Below, piece by piece: positions 53,635 through 61,041 of a stretch of DNA of 64,000 bases. Each line of letters begins with the position of its first letter. Position 1 is the stretch's first letter. A program made the position numbers and the translations under genes. Below the pieces are notes generated by a model. That model did no database searches, was not told the origin of the DNA, and saw only the letters and a program-made list of their open reading frames with translations. The stretch is from a virus, in IMG/VR virus record IMGVR_UViG_3300025508_002497, positions 33,164-97,163 of that record. One strand, given 5' to 3'.

Positions 53635-54072
53635 ATGGCATATAAAACAAAATACTCACCACAAAATCCTCAAAAGTATATAGGTAACCCAAACAATATA
53701 ATCTGCCGTTCTTTGTGGGAACGTAGAGTTTGTAGGTTCCTAGATGAAAACACAAAAATCATTCGTTGGGGTTCTGAAGAACTATACGTTCCATACTACT
53801 CTCCTGTCGATAGGAAGAATCATAAATACTATCCAGACTTTATCGTTGAAAAGGCAGATGAAAACGGAGAAGTGAAAACCCTCGTAGTAGAAGTGAAACC
53901 AGAGAAGCAAACCAAACCACCAAAGCAACCTAAAAAGAAGACTAGGAACTACCTCCGCGAGTGTATGACCTACGAAACAAATATGGCTAAATGGAAAGCA
54001 GCAAAAGAATACTGCGAGAAGAAGGATTGGGAGTTTATTGTAATCACAGAACTGGATATTTTCTCCAAGTAG
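53635..54072 (+). CDS. gp4: Head completion nuclease gp4
   Basis: 145 aa (T4 150). The frame is open from 53593, but the ATG at 53635 gives the conserved start AYKTKYSPQNPQKYIG. PD-(D/E)xK nuclease residues: YYPDF (D68) and VEVKP (E86, K88). It trims or seals the packaged DNA end so that tails join heads. First gene of the plus-strand tail block. Confidence 0.88.
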   Translation: MAYKTKYSPQNPQKYIGNPNNIICRSLWERRVCRFLDENTKIIRWGSEELYVPYYSPVDRKNHKYYPDFIVEKADENGEVKTLVVEVKPEKQTKPPKQPKKKTRNYLRECMTYETNMAKWKAAKEYCEKKDWEFIVITELDIFSK

Positions 54073-54097
54073 GGCATATATACTACGGAGAAAACTG

Positions 54098-54634
54098 ATG
54101 TCACAAGCAGGTTTTAACAAAGTTAAGTCTACTACGAAAACTCCTAGAGAGATTTTCGACAAATATACTTTTGATATTAGTCTTATTGGTCCATCAGCCG
54201 TAGGAATATTGTCCAGTGGCGCTGGTGATTTTCATGCGTTGAGTTGCACTACTCCAACCAAAAGAATAGCAACAGACGAAAAAACTCTATGGGGCCCTGT
54301 TTACAACGTTCCATATGCTAAAGTGTTTAGTGGTGATTTTGAACTATCTTACATGTACCAACAAAACGTCCACGAATACATTCAAAGATGGAGTAATCAG
54401 ATAATATTCGGTGAAGATAGAGCAGGATATTATAATGATTTTGTTGGTAGTATTGAAATAAACTATAGTAGTCGAGACGAGACAAGTGTAACGACCTATA
54501 AATTAAAAGATGTTTTCCCTGTATCGATAAATGGGCTTGAACTTGATATGGCATCAACCAACTCATATCAAACAGGAAATGTGTCATTCTCGTTCCGTGA
54601 CTTTGATTTGTTTATAAATGGTGAAATAATATGA
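54098..54634 (+). CDS. Tail-tube-like baseplate protein (gp54 candidate)
   Basis: 178 aa; GGAG seven bases before the ATG. The C-terminal phrases VFPVSINGLELDMASTNSYQ and VSFSFRDF are characteristic of tail-tube folds. It stands directly before the chaperone and tape measure genes, the slot of the tube protein in lambda-like tails and of gp54 (tube initiator) in T4-like phages. gp19 at 15873 is the main tube subunit, so this should be an initiator or hub tube. Confidence 0.5.
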   Translation: MSQAGFNKVKSTTKTPREIFDKYTFDISLIGPSAVGILSSGAGDFHALSCTTPTKRIATDEKTLWGPVYNVPYAKVFSGDFELSYMYQQNVHEYIQRWSNQIIFGEDRAGYYNDFVGSIEINYSSRDETSVTTYKLKDVFPVSINGLELDMASTNSYQTGNVSFSFRDFDLFINGEII

Positions 54635-54647
54635 AAGGATTTGGTAA

Positions 54648-55358
54648 ATGAAGTTAGTTGAAATGTTAAGGTCAGAACTGCCTGATTATAGTATAAAAGT
54701 TCCGTCAGTCGAGGATAATTTATCTTTTAGACCTTTTCTGGTTAAAGAAGAAAAGAATCTACTCTTAGTATCAGAAGAAGGAAATGAACTGGATATCATA
54801 AGGGCGATCAAAAATATTCTGATTGCTTGTTTTGATAATTTGAATCTAGACAATATATCTTTAGGTGAAGCAGAATATCTTTTTGTTAAACTACGAGAAC
54901 GTTCTGTTGGTGAGAATCTAGAACTAATCTATAGTGATGGCTCAAGTAAAAAGCCTGTAAATCTAGATCTTCGCACAATAAAAGCACCAAAGAGAACGGG
55001 ACCAAAGAAAAATACTTTTAGTGTAACAGAAAATATCACTATAAAGTTAAGAGAACTCACTCTAAATGATGTCATCAAAAATGAAATAAAAATTTGGAAT
55101 AAAGACCAAGATACTTACATCAAGATGGTAGCGTCGATGATAGACACAGTGACTATCAAAGAAGAGTCTCTTAGCGGCACAGATCTCTCACATAAAGAGA
55201 TGGTAGAGTTTGTAGAGAGCATGACAGAAACTCAGTTTGCGGCATTACTTAAATACGCCGAAAAATCACCTCAACTACATCACGCATTAGAAGTAGATGG
55301 CAATAAAATAGAAATCAGTGGGTTAAATGATTTTTTCGGTTTAGTGTCTCCCACATGA
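54648..55358 (+). CDS. gp26: Tail assembly chaperone / baseplate hub protein gp26-family
   Basis: 236 aa (T4 gp26 208). The composition and phrases (ITIKLRELTLNDVIKNEIKI, MVEFVESMTETQFA) fit the T4-baseplate family (PF12322), now compared with tail tape-measure chaperones. AGGA precedes the ATG. Near the end is a slippery heptamer TTTTTTC in the X XXY YYZ phase (55331-55337), from which the -1 frame is open to 55522. A fusion of 230 + 61 = 291 residues would be made by frameshift. The gene is followed by the tape measure. Confidence 0.65.
   Translation: MKLVEMLRSELPDYSIKVPSVEDNLSFRPFLVKEEKNLLLVSEEGNELDIIRAIKNILIACFDNLNLDNISLGEAEYLFVKLRERSVGENLELIYSDGSSKKPVNLDLRTIKAPKRTGPKKNTFSVTENITIKLRELTLNDVIKNEIKIWNKDQDTYIKMVASMIDTVTIKEESLSGTDLSHKEMVEFVESMTETQFAALLKYAEKSPQLHHALEVDGNKIEISGLNDFFGLVSPT
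55331..55337 (+). promoter_or_regulatory. Predicted -1 ribosomal frameshift site (U UUU UUC)
   Basis: Codons read GAT TTT TTC, so the heptamer T-TTT-TTC permits simultaneous -1 slippage of both tRNAs. The gp26 stop is 19 bases downstream. A possible stem follows (55354-55375; CATGAATC with GGTTCATG, one wobble pair, 6-base loop). Confidence 0.55.
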
Positions 55359-55522
55359 ATCTAGAGGGGTTCATGAAATTGGTGTTTCAACTAATGCACC
55401 ATTATAAGTATTCATACGACGACATAATGAAATGGATACCGTGGGAAAGAGATGTCTATATTTATCAGTTACAGGCTTGGTTGAAAGAAGAAGAAAAGAT
55501 TAAAGCAAAAAACAAAAGGTAA
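55355..55522 (+). CDS. Small -1 frame ORF between gp26 and tape measure (55 aa, GT-like)
   Basis: ATG at 55355 overlaps the gp26 stop (ATGA), but no ribosome site precedes it; upstream is the T-rich slippery region. The -1 frame is open from 55337, so the product may instead be a 61-residue extension of gp26. It begins MNLEGFMKLVFQLMHHYKYS and ends with a basic helix (LKEEEKIKAKNKR). By position it matches the GT extension of lambda, or T4's gene after 26. It stops two bases before the tape-measure ATG. Confidence 0.65.
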   Translation: MNLEGFMKLVFQLMHHYKYSYDDIMKWIPWERDVYIYQLQAWLKEEEKIKAKNKR

Positions 55523-55524
55523 AC

Positions 55525-57996
55525 ATGGCACAGACACCACAACAAAAACCTAAAACTGCTGAAGAAATCAAGCGAGAAAAAGAAATTCTGCGTACACAGA
55601 AGTTGATGCAGAAGTTCATTAAGGAACGTCAAAGAGACCAGAGAACTGGTTCTAGTATTGCTAATAAAAACCTGAATAAACAGAGTCTTAAAGATCTAAA
55701 GAAAACTGGGGTTCAATCTAGAAGTGCTGCTACAGAATTTGGTGCAGAAAAACCAGAAGGTTTAACTTCGGTTGTCGTTGGTACTGCCAAAGAAAAAGGT
55801 GCTGAAATCGCAGGCAATTTACCAGGCGCAGGTGTTGTTAAGTTCTTCAGAAGAAGAAACCTACAAAAGAAAGCATACGAAGAACTACAGAATAAAAGAA
55901 AAAACTTTCTAAAAATAATAAGAGAATCTGAAAAAGAAAACCCTGTAGGATATGCTAAGTTAATACAGTCCGTAAAAAACTCATACAAGGGTGATGATAA
56001 TATATCAGAAGTTCTGATTGATACCCTGATTCAAATGGGTATTACAACAAAAGAAGAACTTTTGTTGTTGCTAGATCAACTCGCCGGCGGGGCTCCAGAT
56101 GAGGCTATACAGAATGCTATTGGTGAACAACTTCAAGCAGCAGGATTTGAGGCTAAGTCAACAGGACTCTCTGGTCTTGGTATAAGTACGCCCTCTTTGG
56201 TTTCATCTAATGATAGTCCAGAAGTCAGTCCTGTAAGTGGCGGTGTAGCATCTAGTTCTTCGCCTGTACCTTCATCTGCATCTGGTCTCTCTTTAAATGT
56301 CATCGAGAAAGAACTAAAGTTACAAACGAAATCACTATCCAACATAGAAGATAGTCTCAAGATTGATAAATCGAAACAAAGAGAAGAAAAACTAGAAGAT
56401 AAGCAAGAGGAAACTCAAACTGAATCTCTAACAACTATAGCACAATCTGTCTCTGTTAAAAGTGGTGATAAAGCAAAAGAACGAGAGAATAAACTAGAAG
56501 GTGAAAGGGCTGCAAGTCTTGCTTCGGCTGGACTTGGTGGAAGTCTAGATCTCCCAGATATTGGTGGAGATGGAGAAGGTGGAGATGGTGATGGTGGAAT
56601 AATAGGAACCATCTTTAGTAATGTTATGGGAGCATTAGGAATCAGCCTCACCGGCGGCCTGGGCATCAGCGGCTTTATCAAGGAAAAAGTCAAGAGTGTT
56701 TTGGGTTTTGGTAAGGGTAAAACACCCACACCTTCAGTCACACCTCCACGCACACCCTCAACTCCTCCTCCAATGCCAGGTGGTGCGCCGGCACCTCCTC
56801 CCCCAGCGCCTACCACAGCACCGAAACCAAGAGGGTTCTTTGGTAGAATGTTTGATCGAGCAAAGGGTGCGATTAAAACAGGAAAAGATTTTGTTGGTCG
56901 TGGATTCTCTGCTGCAAAGAATGTCGTCGGTAGTGGAATTTCTGCCGCAAAGAATCTAGCAACTGGACCTGCGATGAAGGCACTTAAAAAGCAAGCAGGA
57001 CCAATACTAAAGGCTATTGGTAAAAAACTACCAATCATTGGTCCTGCTATCTCAGGATTGATTTCTCTTATTGATATTAATACTATCAAAAATGATCCAT
57101 CTCTATCTGTTAAAGAGAAAAAAGAAGCGATAGGTAAATCTCTAGGTGCAGCATTGGGTATGGCTTTGGGATCATTAGGAGGAGCGGCACTTGGTACTTT
57201 GATTCCCGTCCCCATAGTAGGAACCCTCGCGGGATCCTTCGCTGGTGGATATCTTGGCGACTATATTGGTAGTAGTCTTGCTGGTTGGGTCGGTGGAGAA
57301 AATGTGTATAATGTGCTAGAAAAGATTCCCGTTCTCGGTAGTATCATTGGCCTAGACGAAGAAGAAACTCCATCTATAACTCCAGCAAATGTCAATAGTT
57401 CTGAGTTATCACCAAATACGAATGAACAAAGTATGATGTCTTCGGGTGATGTTTCCAACCTATCCACAACACCACAAACAGGACCAATGGTAGGTACGGG
57501 AAGTGCTACACCTAGAACATCGTCCAGTAGTCAGGATATAGCAGCACAACGCAAAGCCAGTTTCAGAGCCAGAGAGGATCTTAAGTCTAAAATGGGAGTA
57601 AGCACTCTCCCGCCAGGTGTTGTTACAGATGTAAAACCAACAGGTGATGGTTATACCGCTACAGCAACTTTCAATCCAGCAACGGCGGAAGCAGCGAGTA
57701 GAATAAGTGAATCATTAAGTAGTTCTAATGGATCTGCTGGTGGTGAAGAGATAGCAGGAAGACGAGATCTATCGATGAACACCTCCAGTCAGATTGATCG
57801 CTCGACTAGAAATGAAGCAGGTATGTCCTCATCTGGTTCCGATGGTAATACAAACATAGTTGCTCCATCATCTACATCAACTACTAATAATAACAACACA
57901 TTTAGTAGCGTATCAATGTCACAAGAGGAAGCATCATTCATGGCATCTCAAATGGTAAACCGTGGATCTAGATTCTCTGCTGCTAGGTTTGGATAA
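55525..57996 (+). CDS. gp29: Tail tape measure / baseplate hub protein gp29-like
   Basis: 823 aa (T4 gp29 590). A charged, helical N-terminal third (residues 1-200) precedes Ser-rich segments, a Pro-rich stretch (TPPRTPSTPPPMPGG, about 404-418) and Ala/Gly hydrophobic segments between about 505 and 620 (KSLGAALGMALGSLGGAALG, LIPVPIVGTLAGSFAGGYLG) that could insert in the host membrane at DNA entry. A low-complexity Ser/Asn/Thr tail ends the protein. Length suggests a longer tail than T4's. The ATG follows the small ORF after two bases; the weak site AAAGGTAAAC precedes it. Confidence 0.8.
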   Translation: MAQTPQQKPKTAEEIKREKEILRTQKLMQKFIKERQRDQRTGSSIANKNLNKQSLKDLKKTGVQSRSAATEFGAEKPEGLTSVVVGTAKEKGAEIAGNLPGAGVVKFFRRRNLQKKAYEELQNKRKNFLKIIRESEKENPVGYAKLIQSVKNSYKGDDNISEVLIDTLIQMGITTKEELLLLLDQLAGGAPDEAIQNAIGEQLQAAGFEAKSTGLSGLGISTPSLVSSNDSPEVSPVSGGVASSSSPVPSSASGLSLNVIEKELKLQTKSLSNIEDSLKIDKSKQREEKLEDKQEETQTESLTTIAQSVSVKSGDKAKERENKLEGERAASLASAGLGGSLDLPDIGGDGEGGDGDGGIIGTIFSNVMGALGISLTGGLGISGFIKEKVKSVLGFGKGKTPTPSVTPPRTPSTPPPMPGGAPAPPPPAPTTAPKPRGFFGRMFDRAKGAIKTGKDFVGRGFSAAKNVVGSGISAAKNLATGPAMKALKKQAGPILKAIGKKLPIIGPAISGLISLIDINTIKNDPSLSVKEKKEAIGKSLGAALGMALGSLGGAALGTLIPVPIVGTLAGSFAGGYLGDYIGSSLAGWVGGENVYNVLEKIPVLGSIIGLDEEETPSITPANVNSSELSPNTNEQSMMSSGDVSNLSTTPQTGPMVGTGSATPRTSSSSQDIAAQRKASFRAREDLKSKMGVSTLPPGVVTDVKPTGDGYTATATFNPATAEAASRISESLSSSNGSAGGEEIAGRRDLSMNTSSQIDRSTRNEAGMSSSGSDGNTNIVAPSSTSTTNNNNTFSSVSMSQEEASFMASQMVNRGSRFSAARFG

Positions 57997-58002
57997 TAGA
58001 AA

Positions 58003-58028
58003 AGGGGAGTGACCGAAGCCACTCCCCT
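58003..58028. terminator. Convergent terminator after gp32 (minus) and the tape measure (plus)
   Basis: AGGGGAGTG and CACTCCCCT form a 9-bp stem, extended on the minus strand by a G-U pair and C-G closing a UUCG tetraloop; TTTTC follows on that strand. It is a good rho-independent terminator for gp32 21 bases past its stop, and a hairpin without a clear T-run for the plus strand. Confidence 0.8.
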
Positions 58029-58048
58029 GATCATCCCTCTCCTGTTTT

Positions 58049-58927
58049 TCACTCGTCATCTGCTGCGAGTTTGTTGAAGAAGGACAAGGCGTCCTCTTCA
58101 GTCTCAGCAGTGGGAGCGGCTGCGGGAGCAGTAGTGACCTCAGGCTCACTAGTCTCTGCGGTTTCAGTAACAGCATCATCCTGAGTAGAACGAATGTCGT
58201 TACCGAGAACGTCGTTGAGACGCGCCTTGAGTTCCTCGTAAGACTTGAACTGATCGGGAGCAATAATCTCAGTAAGAGAGTATTCAGACTTCCACAGATC
58301 CTCAAGACGAGTATCATCACCATCAAACAGAGCAGACTGTGCCTCGAACTCACTCTTGTCGTAGTTGATGTAACCAGCAACCTTACGAACCTTGAGTTTG
58401 AAGTTGGCACCCTTCCAGAAGTCGAAGGGATCGACTGGAGTTTCGTCTGCAAATTCAGGCTTCATAGATTCCTGAATCTTGTCAAAGATCTTCTTACCAT
58501 ACTTGTAGAGGAAGACCTTACCCTCATTCTGTGGGTTGCTGGGATCGCTCACCACAAGAATGTTACTGATGTAGGAGAGACGACGCTTACGCTGTCGAGC
58601 AATATCCTTATCAGATTCAAGTCCGCTGTTCCAAAGATCGTTGTTTACCTCACAGAGTGGACACTTGCCACCGATAGTGGTGGGACAGTTCTCAATGAAC
58701 CAACCACCCTTACCCTGAAATCCGTGAGTGTAAAGACGAGCGAACGGGAGTTCCTCATCGCCAGGAGCGGGGAGGAATCGAATAACGGCATAACCATTAC
58801 TCGACTTGTCTAGTTCAGGACGCCAGTAGCGGTCATCCTTGTAAGACTTCTTGTCATTCATCTTTTCCATCTTGTCCGAGAGAGCAGATACATCTCCGCT
58901 TCTCTTCTTCATGTCTGAAAAGCCCAT
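58049..58927 (-). CDS. gp32: Single-stranded DNA-binding protein gp32
   Basis: 292 aa (T4 301). A basic N-terminal LAST-like start (MKKRSGDVSALSDKMEKM), an OB-fold core with zinc ligands H68, C81, C89 and C92 (H...C-x7-C-x2-C), and an acidic C-terminal tail ending AEEDALSFFNKLAADDE-like (EDALSFFNKLAADDE) that recruits UvsY, helicase loader and others in T4. Start at 58927 with AAGGA seven bases upstream. The leader carries a perfect sigma-70 promoter and two hairpins (58943-58986), a likely autoregulatory operator as for T4 gene 32. Confidence 0.94.
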   Translation of the reverse strand: MGFSDMKKRSGDVSALSDKMEKMNDKKSYKDDRYWRPELDKSSNGYAVIRFLPAPGDEELPFARLYTHGFQGKGGWFIENCPTTIGGKCPLCEVNNDLWNSGLESDKDIARQRKRRLSYISNILVVSDPSNPQNEGKVFLYKYGKKIFDKIQESMKPEFADETPVDPFDFWKGANFKLKVRKVAGYINYDKSEFEAQSALFDGDDTRLEDLWKSEYSLTEIIAPDQFKSYEELKARLNDVLGNDIRSTQDDAVTETAETSEPEVTTAPAAAPTAETEEDALSFFNKLAADDE

Positions 58928-58942
58928 ATGCTTTTCCTTTCT

Positions 58943-58986
58943 CTAGGGATCTACCCTAGCCTGAGTTACGCAAGGAACTACCTTGC
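58943..58986 (-). promoter_or_regulatory. Tandem hairpins in the gp32 mRNA leader (possible autogenous operator)
   Basis: Hairpin one (58986-58970): GCAAGG, loop UAGUU, CCUUGC. Hairpin two (58959-58943): CUAGGG, loop UAGAU, CCCUAG. Both have 6-bp perfect stems and 5-base loops beginning UAG. AGUU in loop one can pair with AACU two bases past the stem, suggesting an H-type pseudoknot. Hairpin two ends 15 bases before the ATG, just upstream of the ribosome site. Confidence 0.55.
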
Positions 58987-59001
58987 ACGAATGTTAGATT
59001 T

Positions 59002-59029
59002 ATTATACCACCCAAAAGTCATTTGTCAA
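59002..59029 (-). promoter_or_regulatory. Perfect consensus sigma-70 promoter for gp32
   Basis: TTGACA (59029-59024), 16-bp spacer, TATAAT (59007-59002) on the minus strand. Expected start near 58995, so the transcript carries about 68 bases of leader, holding both hairpins. The promoter overlaps the end of the upstream small gene (59030-59269). Confidence 0.8.
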
Positions 59030-59269
59030 CTAAGGTTGTATTTTATTTTTCTTTCTTTTCTTACCATTTTGCCTATAATCTTTACTCTGTTGATCTTTCA
59101 TTCTCCAGCCTTCTACTACCTCTATAGCCTTACTGCGAGTAAGATCTCTTTTCTTCATGACTTTTTCTACATCACTATAAAATTTATCATCCTTGATTAT
59201 CTTGAATGACTTTTTATAGCCTTGTCGTCTATTCTTATTTTTCCATCCAGAGAATGTGTGCTGGTTCAT
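59030..59269 (-). CDS. Small basic hypothetical protein
   Basis: 79 aa, Lys/Arg-rich throughout (NQHTFSGWKNKNRRQGYKK at the start, NGKKRKKNKIQP at the end), so nucleic-acid binding is plausible. The ATG lies four bases past the gp33-like stop (TAATGACATG) without a clear ribosome site, which suggests re-initiation. T4 places other small genes between 33 and 32, but I see no match. Confidence 0.5.
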   Translation of the reverse strand: MNQHTFSGWKNKNRRQGYKKSFKIIKDDKFYSDVEKVMKKRDLTRSKAIEVVEGWRMKDQQSKDYRQNGKKRKKNKIQP

Positions 59270-59273
59270 GTCA

Positions 59274-59492
59274 TTAAATTGGGAGTTTTGCTGAGGTTAG
59301 TTGAGGCAAGATATTGAGATCTCTGCCTTCGATTTCCAACTTCTCGATAATAGGCTTTGTAAGAGTCTTTGCAACGAATACGGGATCAATATCGTATTCT
59401 TCGCAAATACTCAATACAGCCTCAACGTAGGTTCCACCATTTTCCTTCACATAAGTTTCAATCTCATGTGGGAAGTTTATATCTTCAATCAT
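59274..59492 (-). CDS. gp33: Late promoter coactivator gp33-like
   Basis: 72 aa (T4 gp33 112). The central part, YVEAVLSICEEYDIDPVFVA then KPIIEKLEIEG, aligns with YLEATTAFLEENSIPETQFA and SGIIEKIQSEA of T4 gp33, the helical region that binds RNA polymerase beta flap. The N-terminal ~35 residues of T4 are missing and the clamp-binding LDFLL-type end is replaced by LTSAKLPI. Works with gp55 and the sliding clamp (outside the window). AGGA stands seven bases before the ATG. Confidence 0.7.
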   Translation of the reverse strand: MIEDINFPHEIETYVKENGGTYVEAVLSICEEYDIDPVFVAKTLTKPIIEKLEIEGRDLNILPQLTSAKLPI

Positions 59493-59519
59493 TACGAATC
59501 CTTTTGGGTGTTGGTTACT

Positions 59520-59548
59520 ATTATATATATTAAAGATCAGAATATCAT
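59520..59548 (-). promoter_or_regulatory. Possible sigma-70 promoter for gp33-like gene
   Basis: TATAAT at 59525-59520 with ATGATA (4 of 6 matches to TTGACA) at 59548-59543 and a 17-bp spacer, in the 69-base divergent gap. The opposite strand has TATATT (59526-59531) with a poor -35, a possible start signal for the plus gene at 59562. Confidence 0.4.
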
Positions 59549-59561
59549 ATCGGAGTAGATC

Positions 59562-61040
59562 ATGGCTGATAACATTATCGTCGCTAGCGGACCTTCAGGT
59601 GCCACATATAATATGGCTACAGATGACGGGTTCGGTGTTAGTGCAGACGCACAAGTTCAAATCATCAAACCCGTATTTGGTGACACCACCACTTCAACTC
59701 GCGTATCAAATAACAATCCTATGCCTGTTCAGTTGTTCTCTGGATACTCCGGAGGATCAACTGCATCTATTATAGAAGATGGTGAGTTGAAAGTCAAGGG
59801 AACATTCAACATCGGTAACTCGATGGCTGTTTACGGAAGCACCGCAGCATACCTCAAGGTAATCGTTGCTGGTGGCGTAACGGGAACTTCGGGTGCTACA
59901 GGTGTTATTGGTTCTGCTGGTAATCCAGCAGTATACTCTGCCGTAGAAGTTACTGGAGCGGTACAGGGTATCTCTGGTGGACAAGCACTCGCTGTGTCTG
60001 CCACTGATCTTGATATTCGCAACCTAACTGGCGGAACAATAGGCTACACAGGATCTACTCTATCTGATTATGTGGCTGTTCAAGGAATCTCTGGTGGAAT
60101 GGCAGTTTCCGTATCTGCCACTGATCTTGATATTCGTAACTTAACTGCCACTGATGTTGTCACTGTGGTTGGTACTACTGCCTCTAACGTGGGAGTCACT
60201 GGAACCGTTACTGCCATTGCAACTGATCTTGACATACGGGATCTCGCAGCAGGAACGGACTCTGTAGCGGTATATAACTCTGCTGGAGGTACGACCCTCC
60301 CAGTCGATCTCTACGCAGCAGGGACCGCTCTAGGAGTCTCTGGAGACGCTCTGAAGGTCGCGTTCGATAGTGTCACTGGAGTTACGTTCTCAGTCAATGT
60401 AGCAAGCGATATCGGGGTCTCTAACACCGCTGGAACCACCCTAGCAGTCGAGGGTAGAGCAGGAATGGTCCCTGTAACGGTCCAAGGAGAAGGTGCGGGA
60501 GACTCGGTTGTCGTCTCGGCCACCGATCTTGATATTCGTGATCTAACTGCCTCTGATCAAGTTACAGTGGTCGGTGATCTAGTGACTCACGGTGCCACTA
60601 CTGCCGCTCAGATTACACAAGCCAATCAAAAGATTGGCACTCTCAACAACACTGTATCTGGAGTTGGTGCTAAGGTAGACACCGCAAACACTTCACTAAC
60701 GACACTCTCTGATTCTGTAGTAACAGTAGGAAACGATAAACTAGTGAAGACTAGTATGGATCGAGTTACTCCTCCTAGTCAGATTTATGTTGCCACTGTT
60801 AAGGTTTCTGGTGCTGGTAAACCTCTTGCTTCAGCAACACTACAAAATGGTGTGACGATTAAATCTTCTTCTAGTAATATAGGAAGTATTTTTGTGGGTG
60901 CAACTTCTCTTGTGAATAGCACAAGTAATGGTTTCCCCCTTCTTCCTGGCGAAGAGTTATTCATAAGCATCTTAGATCCATCCAAGATCTTTGTTCGCAC
61001 AGATTCCAGATCATCTACAATCCATGTAATAGGTTCTTGA
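59562..61040 (+). CDS. Repeat-containing virion structural protein (492 aa)
   Basis: CGGAG lies just before the ATG. A conserved-looking N-terminus (FGVSADAQVQIIKPVFGDTT) precedes beta repeats; the phrase ATDLDIR[ND]L occurs four times (residues ~146, 185, 222, 319), twice preceded by VQGISGG. A Thr/Ser-rich helix follows, then a C-terminal domain that ends STIHVIGS. The style is that of head- or tail-decoration fibres of marine phages. Whether it lies on the capsid is inference. Confidence 0.6.
   Translation: MADNIIVASGPSGATYNMATDDGFGVSADAQVQIIKPVFGDTTTSTRVSNNNPMPVQLFSGYSGGSTASIIEDGELKVKGTFNIGNSMAVYGSTAAYLKVIVAGGVTGTSGATGVIGSAGNPAVYSAVEVTGAVQGISGGQALAVSATDLDIRNLTGGTIGYTGSTLSDYVAVQGISGGMAVSVSATDLDIRNLTATDVVTVVGTTASNVGVTGTVTAIATDLDIRDLAAGTDSVAVYNSAGGTTLPVDLYAAGTALGVSGDALKVAFDSVTGVTFSVNVASDIGVSNTAGTTLAVEGRAGMVPVTVQGEGAGDSVVVSATDLDIRDLTASDQVTVVGDLVTHGATTAAQITQANQKIGTLNNTVSGVGAKVDTANTSLTTLSDSVVTVGNDKLVKTSMDRVTPPSQIYVATVKVSGAGKPLASATLQNGVTIKSSSSNIGSIFVGATSLVNSTSNGFPLLPGEELFISILDPSKIFVRTDSRSSTIHVIGS
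59997..60538 (+). repeat. Direct repeats coding ATDLDIR in the 492-aa protein
   Basis: A 23-base unit TCTGCCACTGATCTTGATATTCG is exact at 59997-60019 and 60114-60136 and diverged at 60516-60538, with a shorter relative near 60217. Local duplication inside the gene is clear. Confidence 0.85.
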
Positions 61041-61041
61041 T

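Noticed and set aside
56415-57215. 266-aa minus-strand frame opposite the tape measure
   Set aside because: Low-complexity Pro/Ser mirror of an Ala/Gly/Ser-rich gene, no ribosome site.
59997-60538. Regular repeats considered as a CRISPR-like or integration array
   Set aside because: Repeats are in frame, coding and unevenly spaced; no leader, spacers or cas genes.
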